A DNA stretch of 44,942 bases from Pseudomonadota bacterium (GCA_023388075.1 JAEWGX010000116.1:1-44942), one strand, 5' to 3'. Numbered from the stretch's first letter, positions 31,415 through 39,165 are shown. The notes: a model not told the origin generated them from the sequence alone. A program made the numbers and translations.

Positions 31415-31999
31415 ATGACCGAAAACACGATGGGAGCCGCGACCAATCCGGCGCCGGAACCGATGGACAAGCCCTTTCTCGCGGACATCAAGGCGATTCG
31501 CGACCGTGCCCGTCAGCACATGGCCGACGGCGCGGTGACGGCCGGCTATGGCAAGAATCCCGAGGAAGCCTTCAAGGTGCTGAACGAGGCGCTTGCGACC
31601 GAACTGGTCTGCGTCCTGCGCTACAAGCGCCACAGCTTCATGGCCGCCGGCATCTACGCCGAGCCGATCGCACGCGAGTTCGCGACGCATGCCAATGAGG
31701 AAGCCGCCCATGCGGATGCGATCGCGCGCCGGATCGTCCAGCTTGGCGGCGCGCCGGACTTTTCCCCCGACGGATTGTCGTCGCGCGCGCACGCGGACTA
31801 CGTGGAAGGCCAGAACCTCAAGGAGATGATCGAGGAGAACCTGGTCGCCGAGCGGATAGCCATCGACACCTATCGCGAGATGGCCCGCTGGTTCGGGGAG
31901 GACGACCCGACCACCCGGCGCCTTCTCGAAGGAATCCTGGAGCAGGAAGAGGAGCACGCCGACGAGCTGGCGGACCTCCTCCAGAAGAACCCGCTATGA
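31415..31999 (+). CDS. Bacterioferritin-like di-iron protein
   Basis: 194 residues, four-helix ferritin-like domain after a 45-residue leader. Metal ligands by pattern: Glu63 (EALATELVCVLRYKRH), Glu96/His99 (NEEAAH), Glu147 (NLVAERIAIDTYREM) and Glu178/His181 (EQEEEHADEL). Such proteins bind and oxidise Fe(II) and protect against peroxide; whether this one forms a cage is not readable. GGAG is six bases before the chosen ATG, and the predicted sigma-54 start site rules out the longer open frame. First gene of an operon with yqjD-, yqjE- and yqjK-like genes. Confidence 0.88.
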   Translation: MTENTMGAATNPAPEPMDKPFLADIKAIRDRARQHMADGAVTAGYGKNPEEAFKVLNEALATELVCVLRYKRHSFMAAGIYAEPIAREFATHANEEAAHADAIARRIVQLGGAPDFSPDGLSSRAHADYVEGQNLKEMIEENLVAERIAIDTYREMARWFGEDDPTTRRLLEGILEQEEEHADELADLLQKNPL

Positions 32000-32019
32000 A
32001 CAGCCGCAAGGAGCGACCT

Positions 32020-32433
32020 ATGGCCGATGCCACCGCCGAAAAAATCGCCGCCCGCCTGGAAGGTGCGGTCGACGCGATCGAGCGCTCCCTCGAGCGGACT
32101 CGACGCACCGTGGGGCGCGCCGCCGCGGAACTGTCCGACGAGTCGCGCTCCGCGATCGAGAGCGAATGGATCGCGCTCAAGAAGGACCTGAGCGACCTGA
32201 TGAACCGCTCGGACCTTGCGGAGTCGCCGGAAGTAAAGGCGGTGATCGAGCGCCTGCGCGGCACGATCGGGTCGATGTCGGACTCGGTGGTGAGCGCCGC
32301 GAGCGAGGCCCGGTACCGCGCCCGCGAAAGCGCCGACCGAGTCAATGAGCAGGTCCACGCATCGCCCTGGCAGGCCGCCGGCATTGCCGCAGTCGCCGGC
32401 TTCGTCATCGGCGTGCTGCTCTCGCGCAAGTAA
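32020..32433 (+). CDS. DUF883 (ElaB/YqjD-like) membrane-anchored protein
   Basis: 137 residues. A long amphipathic, heptad-like region rich in Arg/Glu/Ala/Ser (about 1-110) is followed by the single C-terminal membrane anchor SPWQAAGIAAVAGFVIGVLLSRK, the diagnostic end of the ElaB/YqjD family. E. coli members are tail-anchored inner-membrane proteins that associate with ribosomes and respond to stationary phase. AAGGAG lies six bases before the ATG at 32020; an ATG at 31996 overlapping the previous stop is the alternative. Second gene of the operon. Confidence 0.88.
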   Translation: MADATAEKIAARLEGAVDAIERSLERTRRTVGRAAAELSDESRSAIESEWIALKKDLSDLMNRSDLAESPEVKAVIERLRGTIGSMSDSVVSAASEARYRARESADRVNEQVHASPWQAAGIAAVAGFVIGVLLSRK

Positions 32434-32441
32434 TTCGACCG

Positions 32442-32831
32442 ATGCTCCGCCGAGTCCTGGCGTCGCGCCTCGCCGGCGTCCGCCACCTGACGGCGGAGGT
32501 CCTGGAAGGCCTGGACGATCGTGCCAGGCTCGTCGGTGGCGAGCTGGCCATCGAGCAGCGTCGCCTGCTGCGCCTTGTCGTGGTGGCGCTGGCCGCGCTG
32601 CTGGTCTCGGTCATCGCCGTCGTCTGGGCCGCCGCCACGGTGGTGGCCTTCGCCTGGGACACGGACTGGCGCAACATCGCCTTGTGGACTCTGCTCGCCG
32701 CTTGGATCCTGGGCGCCCTGGGGCTCGCCCTCTGGGCCCGGGCTCTGTTGCAGGGGTGTCGCGACGCCTTTCCGCTGACCCGCCGGGTGGCCAGGGACGA
32801 TCTGCAGCGCATGCGCGAGTTGCTGGAGTGA
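32442..32831 (+). CDS. YqjE-like (phage holin superfamily III) membrane protein
   Basis: 129 residues with two hydrophobic hairpin segments, LVVVALAALLVSVIAVVWAAATVVAF and IALWTLLAAWILGALGLALWARALL, preceded by a helical region LARLVGGELAIEQRR-like and followed by an Arg/Asp-rich tail. This is the YqjE layout, and it follows the YqjD-like gene by eight bases, as in the E. coli yqjCDEK locus. Role: inner-membrane protein of unknown function. The stop overlaps the next start (GTGA). Confidence 0.85.
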   Translation: MLRRVLASRLAGVRHLTAEVLEGLDDRARLVGGELAIEQRRLLRLVVVALAALLVSVIAVVWAAATVVAFAWDTDWRNIALWTLLAAWILGALGLALWARALLQGCRDAFPLTRRVARDDLQRMRELLE

Positions 32832-33337
32832 CCGCTACCGCGAAGCACCGCACCCGCGAGACGCCAAAGGCGATCTACGAGCGGATCGAACGTCGCCGCG
32901 CGGCGCGGCGCGAGGCTGCCGCCGCCGCGGCCGTCCGGACATCGCCGGAACCGGCGAAGCCCGGTCCGGGCGCTTTGCGCATCGACGAGCTGGTAGTGGA
33001 CGCCGGCGAGCGGATGACTCGCGCCCGACCTGCAGACGGGGATGCCATGACAGATACCTTCCCGCGCAGCGCGACGATGCGCCTGTTGCTGCGCCATCCC
33101 GCCGTTGCCGTTGGCGTGGGCGTGCCGGCCGCCGTACTGCTGCTTGGCAATCCTGCGGCGCGGCGGGTGCTCAGGGCCGGCCTCGTCCTGGGCGCCAGGC
33201 CCGAAGTCCGCGCGGTCGTCGGTACCGCGCTCGCCGCTGCCGGCAACGTCCTGGAGGATCGGCGGCGCAGGCAGGGGCAGGCTCACAGCCGCGCGGTACG
33301 CGATCCCGCCGACCCCCCCGCGCCGCCAGAGCCCTGA
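32828..33337 (+). CDS. YqjK-position protein with hydrophobic C-terminal domain
   Basis: 169 residues from a GTG that overlaps the previous stop by four bases. The N-terminal 65 residues are Arg/Ala-rich and charged (KAIYERIERRRAARREAAAAAAV). The C-terminal part has a hydrophobic segment HPAVAVGVGVPAAVLLLGNPAARRVLRAGLVLGARPEVRAVVGTALAAAGNVL, which could be a membrane hairpin. The place after yqjE suggests a YqjK counterpart but the sequence similarity is weak. Last gene of the operon; the stop is followed at once by the terminator of an opposing small RNA. Confidence 0.7.
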   Translation: MTATAKHRTRETPKAIYERIERRRAARREAAAAAAVRTSPEPAKPGPGALRIDELVVDAGERMTRARPADGDAMTDTFPRSATMRLLLRHPAVAVGVGVPAAVLLLGNPAARRVLRAGLVLGARPEVRAVVGTALAAAGNVLEDRRRRQGQAHSRAVRDPADPPAPPEP

Positions 33338-33338
33338 C

Positions 33339-33365
33339 AAAAAAAGCCCCGCCATGATGCGGGGC
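33339..33365 (-). terminator. Strong intrinsic terminator (minus strand)
   Basis: GCCCCGC-N6-GCGGGGC stem (33346-33365) followed on the minus strand by seven T residues (33339-33345). The plus strand has no T-run, so it does not terminate the operon ending at 33337. No protein gene on the minus strand upstream could use it, which is what pointed to the small RNA. Confidence 0.85.
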
Positions 33366-33395
33366 CAAATCAGGGAGGAAACTTCCGAGGAGACG
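33339..33395 (-). ncRNA. Predicted sigma-54-dependent small RNA with anti-Shine-Dalgarno stretches
   Basis: A -24/-12 promoter on the minus strand (33406-33421) predicts a start near 33395, and 30 bases later a strong intrinsic terminator begins. There is no start codon with a usable frame between, so the product would be a roughly 57-base RNA. Its single-stranded 5' half contains CUCCUC and UUUCCUCCCU, C/U-rich stretches complementary to ribosome binding sites (AGGAGG-like), as in several small regulatory RNAs. It lies between the yqj operon and rpoN. Prediction only; no expression evidence. Confidence 0.6.
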
Positions 33396-33405
33396 CGAAA
33401 CGGGT

Positions 33406-33421
33406 GGCAATCGACGTGCCC
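33406..33421 (-). promoter_or_regulatory. Sigma-54 -24/-12 promoter for the predicted small RNA
   Basis: Minus-strand GGGCACG-TCGA-TTGCC, the best match in the window: the full GGCACG and TTGC blocks with exact spacing (GG 33420-33419, GC 33408-33407). Confidence 0.75.
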
Positions 33422-33744
33422 AAGCGGATAGCCGGCAATTTCCGCCGGTAAAAGTTGCCTCGGACGGTCGAAATCGCCGGATCCACGGCGCCCGCCGCCC
33501 GGGGTCCGGCGCTGGCGCTTCCAGCGTACAGGCGTGCTCGAGGCCGTGCGTTCGGATCGACCATGGCAAGGAGCAGGCCTGCCGTCCCGTGGCGCGAACC
33601 GGTGGACCCTTCGGAGAGCCGCGCCAATGCTGGCTCGCATGGGCGACGCTGCGTTAATGCAACATCTGGCGGCGTTCTTGCCTCTTCGTAACGTTCTATC
33701 GCCACTCCACCGCCCATAAGCGGTACCGGCGAGTCACCAGTTCG
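33422..33744. other. Intergenic stretch between predicted small RNA and rpoN promoter
   Basis: No credible gene. It contains CCGGCAATTTCCGCCGG (33431-33447), an A/T-richer patch with a near-palindrome GCTGCGTTAATGCAAC at about 33649, and a second GG-N10-GC element, TGGCGGC-GTTC-TTGCC (33667-33682), whose -24 block is poor. The length and composition suit upstream activator sites for the two divergent sigma-54 promoters. Confidence 0.4.
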
Positions 33745-33760
33745 TGGCATGGATCCTGCA
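33745..33760 (+). promoter_or_regulatory. Sigma-54 -24/-12 promoter before rpoN (autoregulation)
   Basis: TGGCATG-GATC-CTGCA: GG (33746-33747) and GC (33758-33759) ten bases apart, and T, GGCA, G and TGCA all match the consensus; the deviations are T for C in the -24 block and C for T in TTGC. Predicted start near 33771, 23 bases before the ATG. Confidence 0.6.
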
Positions 33761-33793
33761 TCCCGTTCTCCTACAACCAGGAGAGAGGACGAG

Positions 33794-35623
33794 ATGGGCC
33801 AATCGATATCGCTACAGCTGCAGCGCACGTTGAGCATTGCTCCGGCGCTGCAGCGCTCACTGCAGCTTCTGCAGATGAACGCGCTCGAGTTCGAGCAGGA
33901 AATCAACCAGGCGCTCAGCAGCAATCCGTTGCTGGAGATGGACGAAGGCGCCGACGGCGCTGCGAGCGATGGCTCAACCGTGGACATCGACGCCGCGGAC
34001 GGCGGCACGGCGAAGGATGCCGAGGGCTTGGATGGTCCGGATGCGTTCGCCGGCAACGGCGATGAAGCGACCTACGGCGACGATCCGTACGACGCCCCCG
34101 ACAGCTTCGAGCACATCGCGTCGGATTCCCTCGTCGACATGGGGGACGACTACGGCTCGAGCGACGACTTCGGTCCCTACGAGTCGTCCGATACCGATGC
34201 CGGGGCCGGCACGGAGGGCACCGTCGACGGCACGCTCGACGGCGCCGTCACCGCGGAGCTGACCGAGGCGGCCGGTGACGAGTTCAACGAGCATCTGTCG
34301 GACTGGAGCACCACCAGCAAGACGGGGACGGGCGAGGGCCTTTCCGCACTCGACATGGCGCCTTCGCTCGGATCGTTGCGCGACCATCTGCTGGAGCAGC
34401 TTGCCGGGCTGCGCCTGAGCGAGCTCGACCGCCAGCTTTGCGAGGTGGTGATCGACAGCCTCGATCCCGCCGGCTATCTGCGCGAGTCGCTGGAGGACCT
34501 GCTGGAAATGATCGCAGGGCTCGCCGGCACGCGCGGCAGGCCGCCGATCGAGCTCGCGGACCTTCAGATCGCGCTGCATCGGGTCCAGAGCTTCGAGCCT
34601 GCGGGCGTGGGCGCGAGGTCCATGGAGGAGTGCCTCAAGCTCCAGTTGCGCGAGATCCCGGACGGAGCCCCCGGCAAAGCCGTGGCGCAGGCCATCGTGG
34701 CATCGCACCTGCAACTTCTCGCCCGCAACGATTTCCGCGGCATCGTGGCCGCGACCGGCGCCGAAGAGGCGGAGCTCTCGGCTGCGACCCGTCTCATCCG
34801 CTCGCTGGACCCCAAGCCGGGGCTCGGCTTCGGCCGCGATCGCGTCGTCTTCGCCGTTCCCGAGGTGATCGTGAAGAAGGTGAAGGGCACCTGGGTCACG
34901 GCGCTGCATCCGGGCGCCACCCCGCGGATCCGACTGAACGCCCAGTACGCCAGCATCGTGGCACGCAACGAGGGCGGCCAGTGCAACGGCCTCAGTGCCC
35001 AGCTGCAGGAGGCGAAGTGGCTGATGCGCAGCATCGAGCAGCGCGCCAACACGATCGAGAAGACCGCCGCGGCTATCGTCGCCCGGCAGCAGGCCTTCTT
35101 CGAGCACGGAGACATCGGCCTGCAGCCGCTCAAGCTCGCGGACATCGCGGCCGACGTCGGCATCCACGAATCCACCGTCTCGCGGGTGGTGAACAGCAAG
35201 TACCTGCAGTGCCCGGCCGGGCTCATACCGATGCGGCGCTTCTTCACCAGCCACGTGGAGACGGCGGCCGGAGACGCCTGCTCGGCGACCGCGGTCAAGG
35301 CGATGATCCGCCAGCTCGTGGGCAGCGAAACGCCGTCCGAGCCGCTGTCGGACCACCGCCTCGCCAAGCTGCTGGCGCAGCGCGGCATTCGCATCGCGCG
35401 CCGCACCGTCACCAAGTACCGGGATGCGCTCGGGATCGAGGCGGCGGACTTGCGCCGGCAACTCAACCATCCGGGTGCGGAGAGCGTCGCCGCGGCCGAC
35501 GGCCAGGGCAACGGCAAGGCAACAGACGACGGCAAGGGCAAGGAGGCTGCGCGCCGCCGCGTGAAGGTGTCACGCCCGCCCTCGACCCGGCGGCCGGCGG
35601 CCGAATCCTCGCTGCACGCCTGA
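33794..35623 (+). CDS. rpoN: RNA polymerase sigma-54 factor, divergent paralogue
   Basis: 609 residues against about 480 for typical RpoN. Region I is intact (SISLQLQRTLSIAPALQ ... LLQMNALEFEQEINQALSSNPLLEM). Region II is a very long acidic insert, residues about 50-190, rich in Asp/Glu/Gly/Ser. The core-binding region follows, then the helix-turn-helix DIAADVGIHESTVSRVVNSKYLQ and the RpoN box ARRTVTKYRD (535-544; consensus ARRTVAKYRE). A 65-residue basic/Pro tail extends past the box. AGGAGAGAGG precedes the ATG. The housekeeping rpoN normally sits beside lptB and hpf, absent here, so this is likely a second copy serving the local promoters. Confidence 0.95.
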   Translation: MGQSISLQLQRTLSIAPALQRSLQLLQMNALEFEQEINQALSSNPLLEMDEGADGAASDGSTVDIDAADGGTAKDAEGLDGPDAFAGNGDEATYGDDPYDAPDSFEHIASDSLVDMGDDYGSSDDFGPYESSDTDAGAGTEGTVDGTLDGAVTAELTEAAGDEFNEHLSDWSTTSKTGTGEGLSALDMAPSLGSLRDHLLEQLAGLRLSELDRQLCEVVIDSLDPAGYLRESLEDLLEMIAGLAGTRGRPPIELADLQIALHRVQSFEPAGVGARSMEECLKLQLREIPDGAPGKAVAQAIVASHLQLLARNDFRGIVAATGAEEAELSAATRLIRSLDPKPGLGFGRDRVVFAVPEVIVKKVKGTWVTALHPGATPRIRLNAQYASIVARNEGGQCNGLSAQLQEAKWLMRSIEQRANTIEKTAAAIVARQQAFFEHGDIGLQPLKLADIAADVGIHESTVSRVVNSKYLQCPAGLIPMRRFFTSHVETAAGDACSATAVKAMIRQLVGSETPSEPLSDHRLAKLLAQRGIRIARRTVTKYRDALGIEAADLRRQLNHPGAESVAAADGQGNGKATDDGKGKEAARRRVKVSRPPSTRRPAAESSLHA

Positions 35624-35648
35624 TTCGCACCGACGCTCGGAGACCATC

Positions 35649-36206
35649 ATGGAACGCAATACCGAAGCCGGCTCGTCGTCGGGCCGCTCCCTGGATTCCC
35701 TCTTCGCCAGCTCGCTCGACGACAGCGAACGCTTCCACACCCGCAACGGCGTCTTCTATCCGACCGGCTCGGCGCTGCTCGCGCTCCCGGACGAGGAGCA
35801 CCTGGGCCGGATGGTCGACCTCCTGTCCGAGGGCGGCGTGGCGAGCGAAGACATCACGCTGCTGCGGCCGGAGCAGATGCACGAGCTGGTCAATCGCTCC
35901 CAGCGGGACGCAGGCGTGCTTTCGCGCATCGTCTCGGCCGAGCTCAAGCAGCTGAAGATCATCGAGCAGCTCGCCAAGGCGGGCAACAGCTTCGTGCTGG
36001 TGAAGGCCCACGACGAAACAGTCCCGCTGCTTCAGCGCGTCGGCACGCAATCGGGAGCCACGAAGGGCCTGCTCTACCACACGCTCGCGGTGGAGGAGCT
36101 TCCGGTGGCGAAGGAGACCATCCCCGGCGACAGCCCTTTCGGCATGAACGAGGTGATCCGGTCGCAGGAGACCGACGCCGACGTGGAGAGGCGCTCGCGG
36201 GGCTGA
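35649..36206 (+). CDS. Conserved hypothetical protein downstream of rpoN
   Basis: 185 soluble residues. A core (about 30-160) looks like an alpha/beta sandwich: RNGVFYPTGSALLALPDEEHLGRMVDLLSEGGVASEDITLLRPEQM, then a helical segment and AGNSFVLVKAHDETVPLLQRV, then LYHTLAVEELPV. This arrangement resembles small stress-type proteins with paired ferredoxin-like halves, but I do not recognise a named family. GGAGA precedes the ATG, and it follows rpoN by 25 bases, so it is co-transcribed and may modulate the sigma factor. Confidence 0.75.
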   Translation: MERNTEAGSSSGRSLDSLFASSLDDSERFHTRNGVFYPTGSALLALPDEEHLGRMVDLLSEGGVASEDITLLRPEQMHELVNRSQRDAGVLSRIVSAELKQLKIIEQLAKAGNSFVLVKAHDETVPLLQRVGTQSGATKGLLYHTLAVEELPVAKETIPGDSPFGMNEVIRSQETDADVERRSRG

Positions 36207-36247
36207 CCGGGGGCGGACGCGGGGCAGCCGCGTCTCGTCCGTATGTC

Positions 36248-36263
36248 GGGCACACGCCTTGCC
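36248..36263 (+). promoter_or_regulatory. Sigma-54 -24/-12 promoter for the DUF1328 gene
   Basis: GGGCACA-CGCC-TTGCC with GG (36249-36250) and GC (36261-36262) ten bases apart; GGCAC and TTGC blocks intact. Predicted start near 36274, 26 bases before the ATG. Confidence 0.72.
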
Positions 36264-36299
36264 AACTGACAGCGCCAAGATAAACACAGGAGAACCGAC

Positions 36300-36464
36300 A
36301 TGTTGTACTGGGCTGCAGTCTTTCTGGTGATCGGCCTCGTGGCCATGCTCCTCGGAGCGGGTGGAGTCGCCGGCGTCTCGATGAACATCGCCTGGATCCT
36401 CTTCGTGGTGGGGATCGTGATGGCGATCATCTTCTTCGTCATGGGCCGCCGACCCAAGCTATAG
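36300..36464 (+). CDS. DUF1328 (YtjA-like) small membrane protein
   Basis: 54 residues made almost entirely of two membrane helices: LYWAAVFLVIGLVAMLLGAGG and MNIAWILFVVGIVMAIIFFVMG, ending in a basic GRRPKL. This is the DUF1328/YtjA family, small inner-membrane proteins often induced by stress. AGGAG is seven bases before the ATG. Its own sigma-54-type promoter lies just upstream, so it is the distal member of the predicted regulon. Confidence 0.9.
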   Translation: MLYWAAVFLVIGLVAMLLGAGGVAGVSMNIAWILFVVGIVMAIIFFVMGRRPKL

Positions 36465-36488
36465 CACCGCGGACCATTTCCGCTTGAC

Positions 36489-36515
36489 GCGGGCGGCCCT
36501 GACGGTGCCGCCCGC
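36489..36515. terminator. Strong hairpin after DUF1328 gene
   Basis: GCGGGCGGC-N9-GCCGCCCGC, a perfect nine-pair stem 24 bases past the stop. It has no T-run (CACCTTTCG follows) and may act with the next hairpin as a transcription barrier or RNA stabiliser. Confidence 0.5.
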
Positions 36516-36528
36516 GCCACCTTTCGAC

Positions 36529-36557
36529 GGGGCGCCTCTCCACTGGAGGGGCGCCCC
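36529..36557. terminator. 13-pair hairpin with three-base loop
   Basis: GGGGCGCCTCTCC-ACT-GGAGGGGCGCCCC pairs end to end with a single G-T wobble. Located between the DUF1328 gene and the lipoprotein lipase. No T-run follows; a structural insulator or mRNA end-protecting element is possible. Confidence 0.5.
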
Positions 36558-36620
36558 GTCCCATTCACAGACGAGATCCCCGTGCATTCCTTCCACGACG
36601 ACCCCGGTGCCGCCCCGACG

Positions 36621-37982
36621 ATGGCGGTCGAACATCCGAAGCGCTGGCGGCGCCTCGCCGCCGGCATGGCGATAGCCGCCCTCGTTGCCGCCTGCGGCGA
36701 CAGCGACGACGACAAGGTGGTGGCCGAAGAGCCGCCGCCCGCGCCGATCCCTGCGCCGATACCCGCTCCCGCTCCCGCACCTGCGCCCGCGGTGCATCTC
36801 GCCGGCGCCGCGGACAGCGTCGCCTTGCCGGCCGCGCAACTGGACGCGCTGGTCGCCCAGTCGACGGCGGCCGGCCTTGCCGGCGCCACCCGGTGCGACG
36901 TGCTGATCGTCTCGATGGACTACCGGACCGTGGCGGCCGATGGCGCCACGCCGGCGCTTGCGTCGGGTGCGGTCATGATTCCCGGCGGGCCCAGCTGTCC
37001 TGGCCCGTACCCGCTGGTCGCCTACTCGCGCGGCACGGACCTCGACCAGACCCGCTCCATGGCGACGCCGGGCGACGACGAAGCGTCGCTCGTGGCGGCC
37101 CTGCTTGCCGGGCAGGGTTTCATCGTGGCGGCCACCGACTACCTCGGCTACGCCCGTTCCGACCAGCCGTTCCACCCCTACCTCCATGCGGCCAGCGCGG
37201 CCACGTCCAACGTGGATGCGCTGCGCGCTGCGCGGGAGCTCGCGTCCCAACGCGACGTGGCGCTGGATGGCCGCGTCTTCGTCACCGGCTATTCGCAGGG
37301 TGGCCACGCCTCCATGGCGACCCAGAAGCTGATGGAGGCGAGCCTGGGGGGCGAATTCACCCTGGTGGGCGCCGGCCACATGTCCGGGCCGTACGACCTC
37401 GCCGGCTCGGTGATGACATCCGTGGAGCGCCTTCCGGTGGGAGAGCTCGGCTCGACGTACTACGTGCCCTTCGCGGTCACCTCGTTCCAGCGACTGTACG
37501 GCAACCTCTACGCATCACCCTCGGAATTCTTCGAGTCCCCATACGACCAGACGGTGGAGACGCTGTTCCCCGGGCCGGCGGGGACCGAGCTGGAGGATCT
37601 GCTGCTGGACGGCCGCCTGCCGCTGCTGCTGGACAGCCTGGTCACGGACGCCTTCGTCGCCGCGGCCGAGGACCCCACGTCCGCCCTGCGTGCCGCGCTC
37701 GCGCTCAACTCGCCGATCGACTTCGTGCCGAGGGCGTCGACCCTGCTCTGTGGCGGGTCGGCCGATCCGGTGGTGAACTTCGGCAACACCGAGCGGGCCC
37801 TCGCGGCGTTCCAGACTGCCGGCGCGCCGGTCGCCGCGTTCGACGTGGAGAACGAGCCGGCCTACGCCGGTTTGTTGCGCGACGATGCCCTGCCGGTCGA
37901 GCTCGACACCGGCTATCACGCGTCGCGCGTGCCGCCGCTCTGCCTGCTGCAGGTCCGCCAGCACTTCCTGGCCCTGCCGTAG
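36621..37982 (+). CDS. Secreted lipoprotein, alpha/beta-hydrolase lipase-like
   Basis: 453 residues. Lipoprotein signal peptide KRWRRLAAGMAIAALVAAC with lipobox Cys25, then GDSDDD (Asp after Cys) and a Pro/Ala spacer (PAPIPAPIPAPAPAPAPA). The hydrolase has nucleophile Ser225 in GYSQGGH, a probable acid in CGGSADPVV and a His in GYHASR near the end; ATDYLGYARSDQP and the overall plan resemble secretory triacylglycerol lipases. It would act on esters or lipids at the cell envelope. An in-frame GTG at 36582 adds an uncharacteristic 13-residue acidic leader. Two strong hairpins separate it from the sigma-54 island. Confidence 0.85.
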   Translation: MAVEHPKRWRRLAAGMAIAALVAACGDSDDDKVVAEEPPPAPIPAPIPAPAPAPAPAVHLAGAADSVALPAAQLDALVAQSTAAGLAGATRCDVLIVSMDYRTVAADGATPALASGAVMIPGGPSCPGPYPLVAYSRGTDLDQTRSMATPGDDEASLVAALLAGQGFIVAATDYLGYARSDQPFHPYLHAASAATSNVDALRAARELASQRDVALDGRVFVTGYSQGGHASMATQKLMEASLGGEFTLVGAGHMSGPYDLAGSVMTSVERLPVGELGSTYYVPFAVTSFQRLYGNLYASPSEFFESPYDQTVETLFPGPAGTELEDLLLDGRLPLLLDSLVTDAFVAAAEDPTSALRAALALNSPIDFVPRASTLLCGGSADPVVNFGNTERALAAFQTAGAPVAAFDVENEPAYAGLLRDDALPVELDTGYHASRVPPLCLLQVRQHFLALP

Positions 37983-38027
37983 TCTCGGCCGCTTCGCGCC
38001 GTCGCCGGGGCGGTGCGACGCGCCGCC

Positions 38028-38264
38028 TCAGCGATCGTCGACGCCGTCGGTCTTGTCGGATCGCCGCGTGGGCGCTTCGGGAGGCGCCTTGCGCCGCTGC
38101 ATGTCCCGGCCGGCCTGGTCGGTGTCCTGGCGGCCCTGCTCCAGGTCGTCCTCCGCCCGGCGGAACACGTCCCGCGGACCGTCACCGGTCGTCGGGTACT
38201 TCTCGGGCGCGGGCGCTTCGGCCGGCGGAAATGGCTCGGGTCGCGGAACCTTGGTGGACGCCAT
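38028..38264 (-). CDS. 78-residue hydrophilic hypothetical protein
   Basis: Pro-rich N-terminus (KVPRPEPFPPAEAPAPEKYP) followed by a charged region (FRRAEDDLEQGRQDTDQAGRDMQRRK). No membrane segment or known domain. GAGG lies seven bases before the ATG. It lies 75 bases downstream of the TauE-like gene on the same strand, which supports but does not prove that it is a real gene. Confidence 0.55.
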   Translation of the reverse strand: MASTKVPRPEPFPPAEAPAPEKYPTTGDGPRDVFRRAEDDLEQGRQDTDQAGRDMQRRKAPPEAPTRRSDKTDGVDDR

Positions 38265-38339
38265 CGGCAGCCTCGCAGGGAAACTTCGTGGGACCGGCAG
38301 GATGCAAGAACCTCGCCCGCCGGCGCGGTGTGCTCCAGG

Positions 38340-39119
38340 CTAGCGTAGGCCGGGGGCCACCGCATCCCACAGCAGCTTGGCACCTGTAGCGACCAGCGAC
38401 ACGTCGATGAAGAGCAGGAACGCCCGTTCCGGGATCATCCGGGTGAAGCGATGCCCGATCCAGTACCCTACCGGGACGATCGGCGCGAGCAGCAGCGATG
38501 CGCTCAGGTTGGCGGTGTCGAGCAGGCCCAGCAGCCCGTAGGGAACCAGCTTCACGTAGTTCACCACGGCGAAGAAATAGACGGTGGTGGCGACCAGTGT
38601 CAGCTTGCCGATGCGAAGCGGCAGCAGGTATTGCAGCAGCGGTGGCCCTCCCGCATGCGCGATCGTGCTGGTGAAGCCGGAGACGCCGGACCAGAAGAAG
38701 GCGCGTCCCGGCGCGTCGGCCGCGGTCGGCGGCTCGCCGCCCCGGCGCCGGCTCGCGATCCGATGCAGCGCGAACACCAGACATTCCAGGCCGAGCAATC
38801 CCTTGACCCAGCGGACATCGAGCGTCTTGAAGACCAGCGCCCCGACCACGATGCCGAGCAGGGCGCCGGGGACCAGCCGCCAGAGCAGGCGCGCGTCCAG
38901 CTCGCGGCGATAGGTCCAGAGGCCGAGCAGGTCGAGCGCGCACAGAATCGGCAGCATGATCGCCGCGGCCTGCTGCGGCGCGATCGCCATCGCCATCAGC
39001 GGAACCGCCAGCAGGCCGATGCCGCCGGCAGCGGAAGCCTTCGAGAAACCCGCGAGCAGGACCGCGAGCGTCGCGGTGAGGAGATAGAGGGAAGGCTCGG
39101 CGACGCCGGGCGGGATCAC
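38340..39119 (-). CDS. TauE/SafE-family permease
   Basis: 259 residues, about eight membrane helices. The first repeat reads AVLLAGFSKASAAGGIGLLAVPLMAMAIAPQQAAAIMLPIL, and the second FFWSGVSGFTSTIAHAGGPPLLQYLLPL, both characteristic of TauE/SafE sulfite or sulfonate exporters; actual substrate unknown. GTG start; no ATG fits better. It lies 46 bases after the nitroreductase gene, same strand. Confidence 0.9.
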   Translation of the reverse strand: MIPPGVAEPSLYLLTATLAVLLAGFSKASAAGGIGLLAVPLMAMAIAPQQAAAIMLPILCALDLLGLWTYRRELDARLLWRLVPGALLGIVVGALVFKTLDVRWVKGLLGLECLVFALHRIASRRRGGEPPTAADAPGRAFFWSGVSGFTSTIAHAGGPPLLQYLLPLRIGKLTLVATTVYFFAVVNYVKLVPYGLLGLLDTANLSASLLLAPIVPVGYWIGHRFTRMIPERAFLLFIDVSLVATGAKLLWDAVAPGLR

Positions 39120-39165
39120 CGCCCGGGCGCTCGCATGGCTTCGCCGCCCCGCGCGTGAGCCGCCG

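Noticed and set aside
33667..33682. Second GG-N10-GC element (TGGCGGC-GTTC-TTGCC) before rpoN
   Set aside because: The -24 block lacks the A and following bases of GGCAC; GG-N10-GC alone is very frequent at this G+C content. Mentioned only inside the intergenic entry.
33370..34056. 228-codon minus-strand frame over the rpoN promoter and start
   Set aside because: Antisense of a convincing rpoN; Ser/Pro/Ala-rich without motif. Considered as a possible user of the terminator at 33339, but it ends before it and has no ribosome site.
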